Part shown: positions 1-8,551 of the stretch, in pieces
How the letters are laid out: each line of letters begins with the position of its first letter
Numbering within the stretch: the first letter of the stretch is position 1
NCBI RefSeq assembly: GCF_016863015.1
Contig: NZ_BOOB01000014.1
Span: forward strand, 1 to 64,000
Length of the DNA: 64,000 nt
DNA from: Microbispora amethystogenes
Lineage (GTDB): Bacteria; Actinomycetota; Actinomycetes; Streptosporangiales; Streptosporangiaceae
Reading direction: 5' to 3'
Notes under the pieces: generated by a model
Database searches by the model: none
Seen by the model: the letters and a program-made list of their open reading frames with translations, nothing else
What the model was told of the DNA's origin: nothing
Made by a program: the position numbers and the translations under genes

Positions 1-87
1 GACCGCGACGTCGGGCCGGCGCGCCTGGTGCAGCCCGAGCTCGTGGTCAGGGAGAGCACGGCCGCCGCTCGACCGGCCTCGGCGTAG
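1..87 (+). CDS. C-terminal tail of a LacI-family regulator (5' end outside window)
   Basis: The first base starts an open frame of 28 codons ending in TAG at 85-87. The frame reads as a typical LacI-family C-terminus, a basic-hydrophobic run ending in LVVREST and a short alanine-rich tail. The complete LacI regulator downstream ends with the equivalent segment (LVVPPQFVRRGST), which supports the reading. Only the tail is visible, so effector and DNA specificity cannot be judged. It would place two LacI-type regulators in tandem ahead of the arabinose genes. Confidence 0.6.
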   Translation, partial: DRDVGPARLVQPELVVRESTAAARPASA

Positions 88-267
88 CCGGGGACATGCG
101 TCGGCGATCGGGGCGATGATTTCGGGCACGCGTGGGGTGCCGGCCGCTCCGGTGCGCACCACCGCGGCTCTGGACCGCTCCGCCGCCACTCCAAGCGATC
201 ACCGCCGGTGCCGGCGAGGCCGGCGAACAGGCGTTTCCGGACACGCTATGCGCTCCTCGGGCAGTTC

Positions 268-281
268 TGTTAACGATAACA
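268..281. promoter_or_regulatory. LacI-type operator 1
   Basis: The site reads TGTTAACGATAACA. It matches the perfect palindrome found before the binding-protein gene (TGTTAGCGCTAACA) at 12 of 14 positions. It is the most distal of three sites upstream of the LacI-family gene at 469. Confidence 0.55.
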
Positions 282-298
282 CAGCGTCCCGGCCCATG

Positions 299-312
299 GG
301 TGAGCGTTAACA
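299..312. promoter_or_regulatory. LacI-type operator 2
   Basis: The site reads GGTGAGCGTTAACA and matches the reference palindrome at 11 of 14 positions. It starts 31 bases after operator 1 and 126 bases before operator 3, about three and twelve helical turns. That places all three on roughly the same face of the DNA. Confidence 0.5.
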
Positions 313-424
313 GCCGAGATTAGGTCAACAGTTAAAGCCGATGTGGCACATCCGTCAATATGGTGTTACCAGGATGTTTCGGCGTAACCGGACCGTGACC
401 GGCACCCTCCTTGACGCAGGGTTG

Positions 425-438
425 TGTTAACGCTCACA
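425..438. promoter_or_regulatory. LacI-type operator 3, in the regulator's leader
   Basis: The site reads TGTTAACGCTCACA and matches the reference palindrome at 12 of 14 positions. It ends 30 bases before the chosen GTG start of the LacI-family gene. A repressor bound here would sit over or just downstream of the promoter, consistent with autoregulation. Confidence 0.6.
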
Positions 439-468
439 GTTCTTGCCAAGCAGTTGAGAGGAGCGACC

Positions 469-1491
469 GTGGGACCCAGCGTCGAGCGCCGCCCGCCCGT
501 CATGGCCGACGTGGCCAGGCTGGCCGGAGTGTCGCACCAGACGGTCTCGCGGGTGCTCAATGATCATCCGAACGTCCGCGCAGAGACCCGCACCCGGGTC
601 ATGCGGGCCATCGACCAGCTCGGATACCGCCGCAACCTCGTCGCCCGGGCACTGGTCACCAAGCACTCGCGCACGCTGGGCGTCGTCAGCTTCGACACGA
701 CGCTGTACGGCCCGGCGAGCACGGTATACGGAATCGAGCAGGCCGCAAGGGACGCGGGCTACTTCGTGAGCATCGTGAGCCTGCGGACCATCGACAGGGC
801 CGGCGTGAACGACGCGATCGGCTACCTCGCCGAGCAGGGCGTCGACGGCATCGTCGTCGTCGCTCCGCAGCGATCGGCGGCCCGTGCGCTCGACGACCTG
901 CCGGCGGGCATGCCCGCCGTGGCCGTCGAGGGCTGGCATCAGGGCGACGTCTCCGTGGTGAGCGTCGACCAGGTCGAGGGAGCCAGGCTGGCGACCTCGC
1001 ACCTGCTCGGCCTCGGCCACGAGACCGTCTGGCATGTCAGCGGCCCCGCCGACTGGCTGGAGGCCGAAGGGCGATGCGAGGGCTGGCGCGCGGTGCTGAC
1101 CGAGGCGGGGCGCCGCGTACCCGACCTGCTGACCGGGGACTGGAGTCCTCGATCGGGCTACCAGGCCGGGAAGCACCTCGCCGCGATGGTCGGCGACGTC
1201 ACCGCGGTGTTCGTCGCCAACGACCAGATGGCGCTCGGCCTGCTGCGGGCGTTCACGGAGGAGGGGGTGAAGGTCCCCGAGCAGATCAGCATCGTGGGCT
1301 TCGACGACATCCCTGAGTCGGAGTTCTTCTCCCCACCGCTCACCACCATAAGACAGGACTTCGGGGCCGTCGGCAGGCGCAGCATCGACGTGCTGCTCCG
1401 GCAGATCGAGTCGAGCGAGTCGTTGCCCCATGAACGGCTCGTGGTGCCTCCCCAGTTCGTACGAAGGGGAAGCACGACCGGCGTGCGCTAG
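469..1491 (+). CDS. LacI-family transcriptional regulator, probable arabinose-locus repressor
   Basis: This 340-residue protein has the standard LacI layout. An N-terminal helix-turn-helix covers about residues 12-60 (MADVARLAGVSHQTVSRVL). A periplasmic-binding-protein-like effector domain fills the rest, including the family motif VGFDDIPES. The start is placed at GTG 469 because GAGAGGAG precedes it at good spacing; an upstream in-frame GTG at 424 would put operator 3 inside the gene. The linked transport and araBDA genes and the shared palindromes make L-arabinose or a derivative the likely effector. The effector is inferred from context only. It could be called AraR-like in function, but it is not the GntR/LacI hybrid AraR of Bacillus. 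Confidence 0.85.
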   Translation: MGPSVERRPPVMADVARLAGVSHQTVSRVLNDHPNVRAETRTRVMRAIDQLGYRRNLVARALVTKHSRTLGVVSFDTTLYGPASTVYGIEQAARDAGYFVSIVSLRTIDRAGVNDAIGYLAEQGVDGIVVVAPQRSAARALDDLPAGMPAVAVEGWHQGDVSVVSVDQVEGARLATSHLLGLGHETVWHVSGPADWLEAEGRCEGWRAVLTEAGRRVPDLLTGDWSPRSGYQAGKHLAAMVGDVTAVFVANDQMALGLLRAFTEEGVKVPEQISIVGFDDIPESEFFSPPLTTIRQDFGAVGRRSIDVLLRQIESSESLPHERLVVPPQFVRRGSTTGVR

Positions 1492-1536
1492 CCGTACGGA
1501 AATCAACCAAATGATCAGCGCTGACCACCTGACCTG

Positions 1537-1550
1537 TGTTAGCGCTAACA
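1537..1550. promoter_or_regulatory. LacI-type operator 4, perfect 14-bp palindrome
   Basis: TGTTAGCGCTAACA is an exact palindrome ending 20 bases before the GTG start of the sugar-binding protein. It is the best copy of the motif and serves as the reference for the others. A second AGCGCT-centred palindrome (TCAGCGCTGA, 1515-1524) lies 24 bases upstream and may be a weaker auxiliary site. Confidence 0.75.
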
Positions 1551-1570
1551 GCGATGAAAGGATCCCCCCA

Positions 1571-2569
1571 GTGTTGAAGAGGATCTCGGCACTGATCCTG
1601 GCGGGCGTCACCGCCCTGACGATGGCCGGATGCAGCGGTGGCGGCGACGGCGACTCGTCGGCCAGCGGCGGCTCGGCCGGCGGTGGCGACGACAAGATCG
1701 TAATGGGCTTTTCCCAGGTCGGCGCGGAGAGTGGCTGGCGTACCGCCAACACCAAGTCCGTGCAGGAGTCGGCCAAGGAGGCCGGCATCGACCTGAAGTT
1801 CTCCGACGCCCAGCAGAAGCAGGAGAACCAGATCAAGGCCATCCGCTCCTACATCCAGCAGAAGGTCGACGTGATCGCCTTCTCGCCGGTCGTGGAGTCC
1901 GGCTGGGACACCGTGCTCAAGGAAGCCCAGAACGCGAAGATTCCGGTCATCCTGACCGACCGGGCCGTGGATTCCAAGGACACCAGCCTGTACAAGACCT
2001 TCCTCGGCTCCGACTTCGTCGAGGAGGGCAAGAAGGCCGGCCAGTGGCTGGTCGACGAGTACAAGGACAGCAAGGACACGGTGAACATCGTCGAGCTGCA
2101 GGGCACCACCGGCTCGGCGCCCGCGAACGACCGCAAGGCGGGCTTCTCGGAGATCATCTCGGCCGACCCGAAGTTCAAGGTCATCGCTTCGCAGAGCGGC
2201 GACTTCACCCGGGCCAAGGGCAAGGAGGTCATGGAGGCCTTCCTCAAGTCCAACCCCAAGATCGACGTGCTCTACGCGCACAACGACGACATGGGCCTCG
2301 GCGCCATCGAGGCGATCGAGGGCGCGGGCAAGGTCCCGGGCAAGGACATCAAGATCATCACCGTTGACGCGGTGCACGACGGCATGCAGGCCCTCGCCGA
2401 CGGAAAGATCAACTACATCGTCGAGTGCTCCCCGCTGCTTGGCCCCCAGCTGATGGACCTCGCGAAGAAGGTCGTCAAGGGCGAGCAGGTTCCGCCGCGC
2501 GTGGTGACCGAGGAGACCACCTTCACCCAGGAGCAGGCCAAGGAGGCCCTGCCCAACCGCAAGTACTGA
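1571..2569 (+). CDS. Sugar ABC transporter substrate-binding lipoprotein, YtfQ-like
   Basis: This 332-residue protein captures a pentose or related sugar outside the membrane for the ABC importer encoded downstream. The N-terminus is a lipoprotein signal: a basic start, a hydrophobic core and lipobox LTMAGC with the lipidated cysteine at residue 21, followed by a Gly/Ser linker. The mature part begins with GFSQVGAESGWR, typical of the YtfQ (galactofuranose-binding) branch of the periplasmic binding protein type I family. Other family motifs include SPVVESGWD and YAHNDDMGLGAIEAI. The GTG start at 1571 has AAAGGA nine bases upstream. YtfQ relatives bind furanose sugars. Linkage to araBDA suggests L-arabinose here, but that is inference. 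Confidence 0.88.
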   Translation: MLKRISALILAGVTALTMAGCSGGGDGDSSASGGSAGGGDDKIVMGFSQVGAESGWRTANTKSVQESAKEAGIDLKFSDAQQKQENQIKAIRSYIQQKVDVIAFSPVVESGWDTVLKEAQNAKIPVILTDRAVDSKDTSLYKTFLGSDFVEEGKKAGQWLVDEYKDSKDTVNIVELQGTTGSAPANDRKAGFSEIISADPKFKVIASQSGDFTRAKGKEVMEAFLKSNPKIDVLYAHNDDMGLGAIEAIEGAGKVPGKDIKIITVDAVHDGMQALADGKINYIVECSPLLGPQLMDLAKKVVKGEQVPPRVVTEETTFTQEQAKEALPNRKY

Positions 2570-2588
2570 TCGTAAGCACTGGTTTCCT

Positions 2589-2621
2589 CACCGGGCCGCC
2601 TCTTCCCGGGGCGGCCCGGTG
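2589..2621 (+). terminator. Intercistronic hairpin after the binding-protein gene
   Basis: CACCGGGCCGCC (2589-2600) pairs perfectly with GGCGGCCCGGTG (2610-2621) around a 9-base loop. It lies 19 bases after the binding-protein stop and before the ATPase gene, with no T-tract. Hairpins in this position commonly stabilise the upstream message or cause partial termination, so the binding protein is made in excess over the membrane components. Confidence 0.65.
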
Positions 2622-2657
2622 CCGCGACAGTGATGAGGACGAGAGAGGGGCTCCGCT

Positions 2658-4169
2658 ATGGCCGCGCCCGCGCCGATCCTGCGGATGAGCGGGATCGGCA
2701 AGCAGTTCCCCGGCGTCAAGGCGCTGGACGACGTCGACTTCCGGCTGTTGCCGGGAGAGGTGCACGCCCTGATGGGCGAGAACGGCGCCGGCAAGTCGAC
2801 GCTCATCAAGGTGCTGACCGGCGTCTACGACATCGACGCCGGCGAGATCGAGCTGGAGGGAAGGCGGGTCGCCTTCTCCAGCCCGCTGGCCGCCCAGCAG
2901 GCGGGCATCAGCACCGTCTACCAGGAGGTCAACCTCTGCGCCAACCTCTCGGTGGCGGAGAACATCTTCATCGGCCGTGAGCCGCGCCGGCTCGGCCGGA
3001 TCCAGTGGAAGAAGATGCGCCGCCGGGCGGAGGAGATCCTCTCCCGTCTCGACCTCGACCTCGACGTGTCGGCGCCGCTGTCGTCGTACTCGCTCGCCAT
3101 CCAGCAGATGGTCGCGATCGCGCGGGCGGTGGACATCGACGCGAAGGTGCTCATCCTCGACGAGCCCACCTCCAGCCTGGACGCGGGGGAGGTCGCCCAG
3201 CTCTTCCGGGTGATGCGCCGGCTCAAGGAGCAGGGCATCGCGATCCTGTTCGTCTCGCACTTCCTCGACCAGATCTACGAGATCTCCGACCGCATGACGA
3301 TCCTGCGCAACGGCACGCTCGTGGGGGAGTACCTCACCTCCGAGCTGAGCCAGGTCGAGCTGGTCGGCAAGATGATCGGCCGCGAGCTGGCCGACCTGGA
3401 GAAGCTCGAAGACCGCCCGCCCGCCCGTGAGGGCGCGCCGCTGGTCGAGACCGAGCTGCTGGGCCGGACCGGGGCGATCGAGCCGTTCACGCTCACCATC
3501 CACGAGGGGGAGGTCGTCGGCCTGGCCGGGCTGCTCGGCTCGGGCCGTACGGAGATCGCCCGGCTGCTGTTCGGCGCCGACCACGCGGGCACCGGCGCAC
3601 TGAAGATCGACGGCCAGGCGGTCAGCCTGCGCACGCCCCGGTCGGCGGTCGCCCGCAAGATCGCCTTCTGCTCGGAGAACCGGCGGGCCGAGGGGCTCAT
3701 CCCCGACCTCACGGTCCGGGAGAACATCATCCTGGCGCTGCAGGCGGCGCGGGGCTGGACCAGGCCGATCCCGCGGCGCAGGCAGGACGAGCTGGTCGAG
3801 AAGTACATCTCCGCGCTGAACATCCGCCCGGCCAATCCCGAGCAGCTCGTCAGGAACCTCAGCGGCGGCAACCAGCAGAAGGTGCTGCTGGCCCGCTGGC
3901 TGATCCTGGAGCCCCGCCTGCTCATCCTCGACGAGCCCACCCGGGGCATCGACGTCGGCGCCAAGGCGGAGATCCAGCGCCTGGTCGCCGAGTTGTCGGA
4001 CGGCGGGATGGCCGTGCTGTTCATCTCCGCCGAGCTGGAGGAGGTGCTGCGGCTCAGCCACAAGGTCGGCGTGCTGCGCGACCGCCGGCTGGTCGCCGAG
4101 CTGGACAACGACGAGGGCCTCACCACCGACAGGCTCACGGAGACGATCGCGAGCGGAGCCATCTCATGA
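2658..4169 (+). CDS. Sugar ABC transporter ATP-binding protein (two ABC domains)
   Basis: This 503-residue protein is the duplicated ATPase of a ribose/arabinose/galactofuranose-type importer. The first domain has a Walker A motif GENGAGKST (residues 40-48) and Walker B LILDEPTSSLD. The second has a degenerate Walker A (LLGSGRTE), a full signature LSGGNQQKV and Walker B LLILDEPTRGID. Degeneration of one site is normal in this family (AraG, RbsA, MglA, YtfR). The stop overlaps the next start by four bases (ATGA), showing translational coupling to the permeases. Confidence 0.92.
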   Translation: MAAPAPILRMSGIGKQFPGVKALDDVDFRLLPGEVHALMGENGAGKSTLIKVLTGVYDIDAGEIELEGRRVAFSSPLAAQQAGISTVYQEVNLCANLSVAENIFIGREPRRLGRIQWKKMRRRAEEILSRLDLDLDVSAPLSSYSLAIQQMVAIARAVDIDAKVLILDEPTSSLDAGEVAQLFRVMRRLKEQGIAILFVSHFLDQIYEISDRMTILRNGTLVGEYLTSELSQVELVGKMIGRELADLEKLEDRPPAREGAPLVETELLGRTGAIEPFTLTIHEGEVVGLAGLLGSGRTEIARLLFGADHAGTGALKIDGQAVSLRTPRSAVARKIAFCSENRRAEGLIPDLTVRENIILALQAARGWTRPIPRRRQDELVEKYISALNIRPANPEQLVRNLSGGNQQKVLLARWLILEPRLLILDEPTRGIDVGAKAEIQRLVAELSDGGMAVLFISAELEEVLRLSHKVGVLRDRRLVAELDNDEGLTTDRLTETIASGAIS

Positions 4170-5212
4170 CGCGGTTCCTCAGACACCGGCTGTTCTGGCC
4201 CGTTGCCATCCTGGTCGCCCTGCTGGCGCTCAACCTCGTCTTCACCGACAACTTCTTCCGGGTGCAGATGAAGGACGGCCACCTCTACGGCAGCCTCATC
4301 GACATCGTCCGCTTCGGCGCTCCGCTGATCCTCGTCTCGCTCGGCATGACGCTCGTCATCGCCACCAGCGGCATCGACCTGTCGGTCGGCTCGGTCGTCG
4401 CCATCGCCGGCGCGCTGGCCTGTCTGCGGATCAGCGACCTGGACGACCAGAACTCGATCGGCGGGGTCCTCGCGGCGGTCGGGATCGCGCTGGCGCTCTC
4501 GGTGGCGCTCGGCGTGTGGAACGGCCTCCTGGTCGCGGGCATCGGCATCCAGCCCATCATCGCCACGCTGATCCTGATGGTCGCCGGGCGCGGGCTGGCC
4601 CAGCTCATCACCGACGGCCAGATCACCACGGTCAACAGCTCGCCGTACAAGCTGATCGGCGGCGGCTACTGGCTCACGCTGCCGTTCTCGATCATCATCG
4701 TGGCGGTCGTGCTCGCGCTCACCGCCTTCCTCACCCGGCGCCTCGCGCTGGGCCTGCTCATCGAGTCGGTCGGCGGCAACGCCGAGGCGAGCCGCCTGTC
4801 GGGCATCAGCGCCCGCGGCGTGCTCATCACGGTGTACACGTTCTGCGCGCTGTGCGCGGGCATCGCCGGGCTGATGATCAGCTCGAACGTCTCCAGCGCC
4901 GACGGCAACAACGCCGGCCTGTGGATCGAGCTCGACGCCATCCTCGCCGTCGTGATCGGCGGCACCTCCCTGGCGGGCGGCCGCTTCTCGCTCGGCGGCA
5001 CGGTGCTCGGCGCGCTCATCATCCAGACGCTGACCACCACCATCTACTCGATCGGCGTCCCGCCGGAGACCACGCTGCTGTTCAAGGCGCTCGTGGTGAC
5101 GATCGTCTGCCTGCTGCAGTCCCCGGCCTTCCGCGAGAAGGTGTTCCACCGCCGCAGGCGCCCGCAGTCGCCGAGCCCGGTGACCGAAGAGAAGGTGAGG
5201 GTCTCGGCATGA
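4166..5212 (+). CDS. Sugar ABC transporter permease 1 (YtfT/AraH/RbsC family)
   Basis: This 348-residue multi-pass membrane protein has hydrophobic segments throughout and the family signature TSGIDLSVGSVVAIAG, followed by VGGNAEASRLSGI. It forms the translocation channel with the second permease. Its start overlaps the ATPase stop and its own stop overlaps the next start, each by four bases. Two permease genes rather than one match the YtfT-YjfF arrangement of furanose transporters more than the single-permease AraFGH type. Confidence 0.9.
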   Translation: MTRFLRHRLFWPVAILVALLALNLVFTDNFFRVQMKDGHLYGSLIDIVRFGAPLILVSLGMTLVIATSGIDLSVGSVVAIAGALACLRISDLDDQNSIGGVLAAVGIALALSVALGVWNGLLVAGIGIQPIIATLILMVAGRGLAQLITDGQITTVNSSPYKLIGGGYWLTLPFSIIIVAVVLALTAFLTRRLALGLLIESVGGNAEASRLSGISARGVLITVYTFCALCAGIAGLMISSNVSSADGNNAGLWIELDAILAVVIGGTSLAGGRFSLGGTVLGALIIQTLTTTIYSIGVPPETTLLFKALVVTIVCLLQSPAFREKVFHRRRRPQSPSPVTEEKVRVSA

Positions 5213-6195
5213 CGAGCGTGACCGGTCTGCTGGACCTCCGCCGCACGGTCCCGCAGAAGTACATCCCCGTCATGGTGACGGCGGGCCTGTTCGTCGCGAT
5301 GTTCGTCGCGGGCGGCATCCGCTACGAGGGCTTCGCCACCGGGCAGATCGTCCTCAACGTCTTCATCGACAACGCCTTCCTGCTGGTGGTCGCGGTCGGG
5401 ATGACGTTCGTGATCCTCACCGGGGGCATCGACCTGTCCGTCGGATCGGTGGTCGGGCTCTCCACGATGGTCAGCGCCAGCCTGCTGAAGGACGGCTGGC
5501 CGGCGTTCGGGGTCATGGCCCTGGTGCTGGTGATCGGCGCGGTGCTCGGCCTGGGCATGGGCGCGATCATCCACTACTTCGAGATCCAGCCGTTCATCGT
5601 GACGCTCGCCGGGATGTTCCTCGCCCGGGGCCTGTGCTACACGATCAGCACCGACTCGATCCCGATCGAGAACGCGACGTTCACGGCGATCGCCCAGACG
5701 CGGGTCGACCTCGGCGGCGACATGTGGGTCTCGCCGAGCGTGCTGATCGCGCTCGTGGTCGTGCTGGCCGCGGCGTACGTGCTGCACTACACCCGGCTGG
5801 GGCGCAACGTGTACGCCACGGGAGGCAGCGAGCAGTCGGCCCTGCTGATGGGCCTCCCGGTGGCCCGGACGAAGATCGCCGTCTACACCGTCAGCGGGTT
5901 CTGCTCGGCGCTCGGCGGCCTGCTGTTCGCCTTCTACTCGCTGTCGGGATACGGGCTGAGCGCCGTCGGGATGGAGCTGGACGCGATCGCCGCGGTCGTC
6001 ATCGGCGGCACGCTGCTCACCGGCGGCAGCGGCTACCTGCTCGGCACCGTGCTCGGTGTGCTCGTGCTCGGCCTGATCCAGACGATCATCAGTTTCGAGG
6101 GCACGCTGAGCTCGTGGTGGACCAAGATCTTCATCGGCCTGCTGCTCTTCGCCTTCATCCTGCTGCAGCGGCTGATCACCGCCAGGCGCAGATAG
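5209..6195 (+). CDS. Sugar ABC transporter permease 2 (YjfF family)
   Basis: This 328-residue multi-pass membrane protein is the partner of permease 1. The signature LTGGIDLSVGSVVGLSTM and the later motif ATGGSEQSALLMGLP are those of the YjfF/RbsC family. The ATG at 5209 overlaps the previous stop. An open frame extends upstream but only as a shadow of permease 1. The 50-base gap to araB carries its own ribosome binding site and the operator over the araB start. Confidence 0.9.
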   Translation: MTSVTGLLDLRRTVPQKYIPVMVTAGLFVAMFVAGGIRYEGFATGQIVLNVFIDNAFLLVVAVGMTFVILTGGIDLSVGSVVGLSTMVSASLLKDGWPAFGVMALVLVIGAVLGLGMGAIIHYFEIQPFIVTLAGMFLARGLCYTISTDSIPIENATFTAIAQTRVDLGGDMWVSPSVLIALVVVLAAAYVLHYTRLGRNVYATGGSEQSALLMGLPVARTKIAVYTVSGFCSALGGLLFAFYSLSGYGLSAVGMELDAIAAVVIGGTLLTGGSGYLLGTVLGVLVLGLIQTIISFEGTLSSWWTKIFIGLLLFAFILLQRLITARRR

Positions 6196-6244
6196 CGCGG
6201 GCGGGTCCGGGTCCCCCTCTCCCTTCTCCCTGGTTTGGAGTGCT

Positions 6245-6258
6245 TGTGAGCGCTAACA
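6245..6258. promoter_or_regulatory. LacI-type operator 5, overlapping the araB start codon
   Basis: TGTGAGCGCTAACA differs from the reference palindrome at one of 14 positions. It contains the GTG start codon of araB at 6246-6248. Binding here could block an internal promoter or act as a roadblock, giving separate control of catabolic genes and transporter. Confidence 0.65.
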
Positions 6259-7895
6259 GCGAGCGTTACGTCATCGGCGTCGACTACGGCACACTGTCCG
6301 GCCGTGCCGTGGTGGTGCGGGTGAGTGACGGCGAGGAAGTGGGCGGCGCCGTCCACGAGTACGCCCATCGGGTGATCGAGGAGGCGCTGCCGGGCTCGGG
6401 GGTCCGCCTCGGGCCCGACTGGGCGCTGCAGTCGCCGGCGGACTGGATCGACGTGCTTCGGCACGCGGTGCCGAAGGCCCTGGCCGCCGCGCAGGTCCCG
6501 GCCGAGCGGGTGGTCGGCATCGGCACCGACTTCACCGCCTGCACGATCCTGCCCGTCACCGCCGACGGCCACCCGCTGTGCGAGCGCTTCCCCGAGCGGC
6601 CGCACGCCTGGCCGAAGCTCTGGAAGCACCACGCGGCCCAGCCCCACGCCGACCGGATCAACGCCCTGGCCGCCGAACGCGGCGAGCCGTGGCTGCCGCG
6701 GTACGGCGGCAAGATCTCCTCGGAGTGGCAGTTCGCCAAGGGCCTGCAACTGCTGGAGGAGGACCCGGAGCTCTACGGCCTGGCCGACCGGTGGATCGAG
6801 GCGGCCGACTGGATCATCTGGCAGCTCGCCGGCGTGGAGACCCGCAACGTCTGCACCGCCGGATACAAGGGGATCTTCCAGGACGGCGCCTACCCGTCGG
6901 AGGACTTCCTGGCCGCGCTCAATCCCGGCTTCGCGGGCTTCGCCGGGAAGCTGGGCGCCGACCTCGCGCCGCTCGGCGGTCTCGCCGGCCGGCTGACCGC
7001 GCGGGCGGCCGAGTGGACGGGGCTGCCCGAGGGGATCGCCGTCGCGGTCGGCAACGTCGACGCCCACGTCACCGCGGCCGCGGCCGACGCCGTGCGCCCC
7101 GGCCAGATGGTCGCCATCATGGGCACGTCCACCTGCCACGTCATGTGCTCCGACCAGCTCGCCGAGGTGCCCGGCATGTGCGGGGTGGTGCGTGACGGCA
7201 TCGTCCCCGGGCTGTGGGGCTACGAGGCGGGCCAGTCCGCCGTCGGCGACATCTTCGCCTGGTTCGTGGACAACTGCGTGCCCGCGTCGTACGCCGAGCG
7301 GGCCGCGGAGGCGGGGCTCGGGCTGCACGAGTACCTGACCTCGCTCGCGGACGGGCAGAAGGTCGGGCAGCACGGGCTGGTCGCGCTCGACTGGCACGGC
7401 GGCAACCGTTCGGTCCTCGTCGACCACACCCTGTCGGGGGTCGTCGTCGGGCAGACGCTCGCCACCCGTCCCGAGGACGTCTACCGCGCGCTCATCGAGG
7501 CCACCGCGTACGGCGCGCGCACGATCGTGGAGACCTTCGAGGCCGCCGGGGTGCCGGTCGAGGAGTTCGTGGTCGCCGGCGGCCTGCTGAAGAACCGGTT
7601 CCTCATGCAGATCTACGCCGACGTGCTGCGCCGCCCGCTGTCGGTGATCGGCTCCGACCAGGGACCGGCGCTGGGATCGGCGATCCACGCCGCCGTCGCC
7701 GCCGGGGACTACCCCGACATCACCGCCGCCGCGGCGGCGATGGGCAAGCGCGAGACCGCGGTGTACGCGCCCGACAAGGAGCGTGCCGACGCCTACGACC
7801 GGCTGTACGCCGAGTACCGGAGGCTGCACGACCACTTCGCGGACGGTGATCTCCTGCACCGGCTCCGCGCGATCAGGAACGAGGCCAGTGCATGA
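6246..7895 (+). CDS. araB: Ribulokinase
   Basis: AraB phosphorylates L-ribulose with ATP to L-ribulose 5-phosphate, the second step of arabinose catabolism in the cytoplasm. The 549-residue length is normal for the family. It is an FGGY-family carbohydrate kinase: the N-terminal ATPase core starts YVIGVDYGTLSGRAVVV, followed by GIGTDFTACT, the conserved MGTSTCHVM motif and the C-terminal motif VVAGGLLKNRFLMQIYADV. The GTG at 6246 is preceded by GGAG at five bases. The stop overlaps araD by four bases. Confidence 0.93.
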   Translation: MSANSERYVIGVDYGTLSGRAVVVRVSDGEEVGGAVHEYAHRVIEEALPGSGVRLGPDWALQSPADWIDVLRHAVPKALAAAQVPAERVVGIGTDFTACTILPVTADGHPLCERFPERPHAWPKLWKHHAAQPHADRINALAAERGEPWLPRYGGKISSEWQFAKGLQLLEEDPELYGLADRWIEAADWIIWQLAGVETRNVCTAGYKGIFQDGAYPSEDFLAALNPGFAGFAGKLGADLAPLGGLAGRLTARAAEWTGLPEGIAVAVGNVDAHVTAAAADAVRPGQMVAIMGTSTCHVMCSDQLAEVPGMCGVVRDGIVPGLWGYEAGQSAVGDIFAWFVDNCVPASYAERAAEAGLGLHEYLTSLADGQKVGQHGLVALDWHGGNRSVLVDHTLSGVVVGQTLATRPEDVYRALIEATAYGARTIVETFEAAGVPVEEFVVAGGLLKNRFLMQIYADVLRRPLSVIGSDQGPALGSAIHAAVAAGDYPDITAAAAAMGKRETAVYAPDKERADAYDRLYAEYRRLHDHFADGDLLHRLRAIRNEASA

Positions 7896-8551
7896 TCGAA
7901 GAACTGCGCAGGACCGTGTGCCGGCTCCACGCCGAGCTGGTGCGGTACGGCCTGGTGGTGTGGACGGCGGGCAACGTCTCGGGGCGGGTGCCCGGGGAGG
8001 ACCTGTTCGTCATCAAGCCGAGCGGCGTGTCGTACGACGACCTGACGCCCGAGTCGATCGTGGTGTGCGACCTGGACGGCAATCTCGTCGAGGGCGACCT
8101 CGCGCCCTCCAGCGACACGGCCGCGCACGCCTACGTCTACCGGCACATGCCGGAGGTGAACGGCGTGGTGCACACGCACTCCACGTACGCCTCGGCCTGG
8201 TCGGCCCGCGGGGAGGCGATCCCGTGCGTGCTCACCGCCATGGCCGACGAGTTCGGCGGCGAGATCCCCGTCGGGCCGTTCGCGCTGATCGGCAACGACG
8301 ACATCGGCAAGGGGATCGTGGAGACCTTGACAGGTCACCGTTCCCGTGCGGTGCTGATGCAGAACCACGGAGTGTTCACCATCGGGGAGTCGCCGAAGGC
8401 GGCGGTCAAGGCCGCCGTCATGTGCGAGGACGTCGCCCGCACCGTCCACCTCTCCCGCCAGCTCGGTGAGCCGCTGCCGATCGCCCCCGGCGACGTCGAC
8501 AGCTTGTACGACCGCTATCAGAACGTCTACGGACAGAGGAGTCACCTGTGA
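7892..8551 (+). CDS. araD: L-ribulose-5-phosphate 4-epimerase
   Basis: AraD converts L-ribulose 5-phosphate into D-xylulose 5-phosphate, linking arabinose to the pentose phosphate pathway. The 219-residue protein belongs to the class II aldolase/epimerase family. Zinc-binding histidines are visible in [10 protein letters not shown] and in the later MQNHGVF segment, and the phosphate-binding part includes the [10 protein letters not shown] motif. It overlaps araB and araA by four bases at each end, so the three enzymes are translationally coupled. Confidence 0.93.
   Translation: MIEELRRTVCRLHAELVRYGLVVWTAGNVSGRVPGEDLFVIKPSGVSYDDLTPESIVVCDLDGNLVEGDLAPSSDTAAHAYVYRHMPEVNGVVHTHSTYASAWSARGEAIPCVLTAMADEFGGEIPVGPFALIGNDDIGKGIVETLTGHRSRAVLMQNHGVFTIGESPKAAVKAAVMCEDVARTVHLSRQLGEPLPIAPGDVDSLYDRYQNVYGQRSHL

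Larger units (their letters stand above)
88..468. other. Regulatory intergenic region with three LacI-type operators
   Basis: No convincing gene lies in these 381 bases. The stretch from about 268 to 440 is richer in A+T than its surroundings and carries three copies of a palindrome related to TGTTAGCGCTAACA. Their starts are 31 and 126 bases apart, close to whole numbers of helical turns. The regulator gene downstream is the likely owner of these sites, and autoregulation by looping is a reasonable inference. Confidence 0.6.

Noticed and set aside
2523-4061. Long minus-strand frame opposite the sugar ABC ATPase
   Set aside because: It is antisense to a clear ABC ATPase gene, has strongly biased acidic/arginine composition and no family motif. 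Such frames are normal in high-GC DNA.
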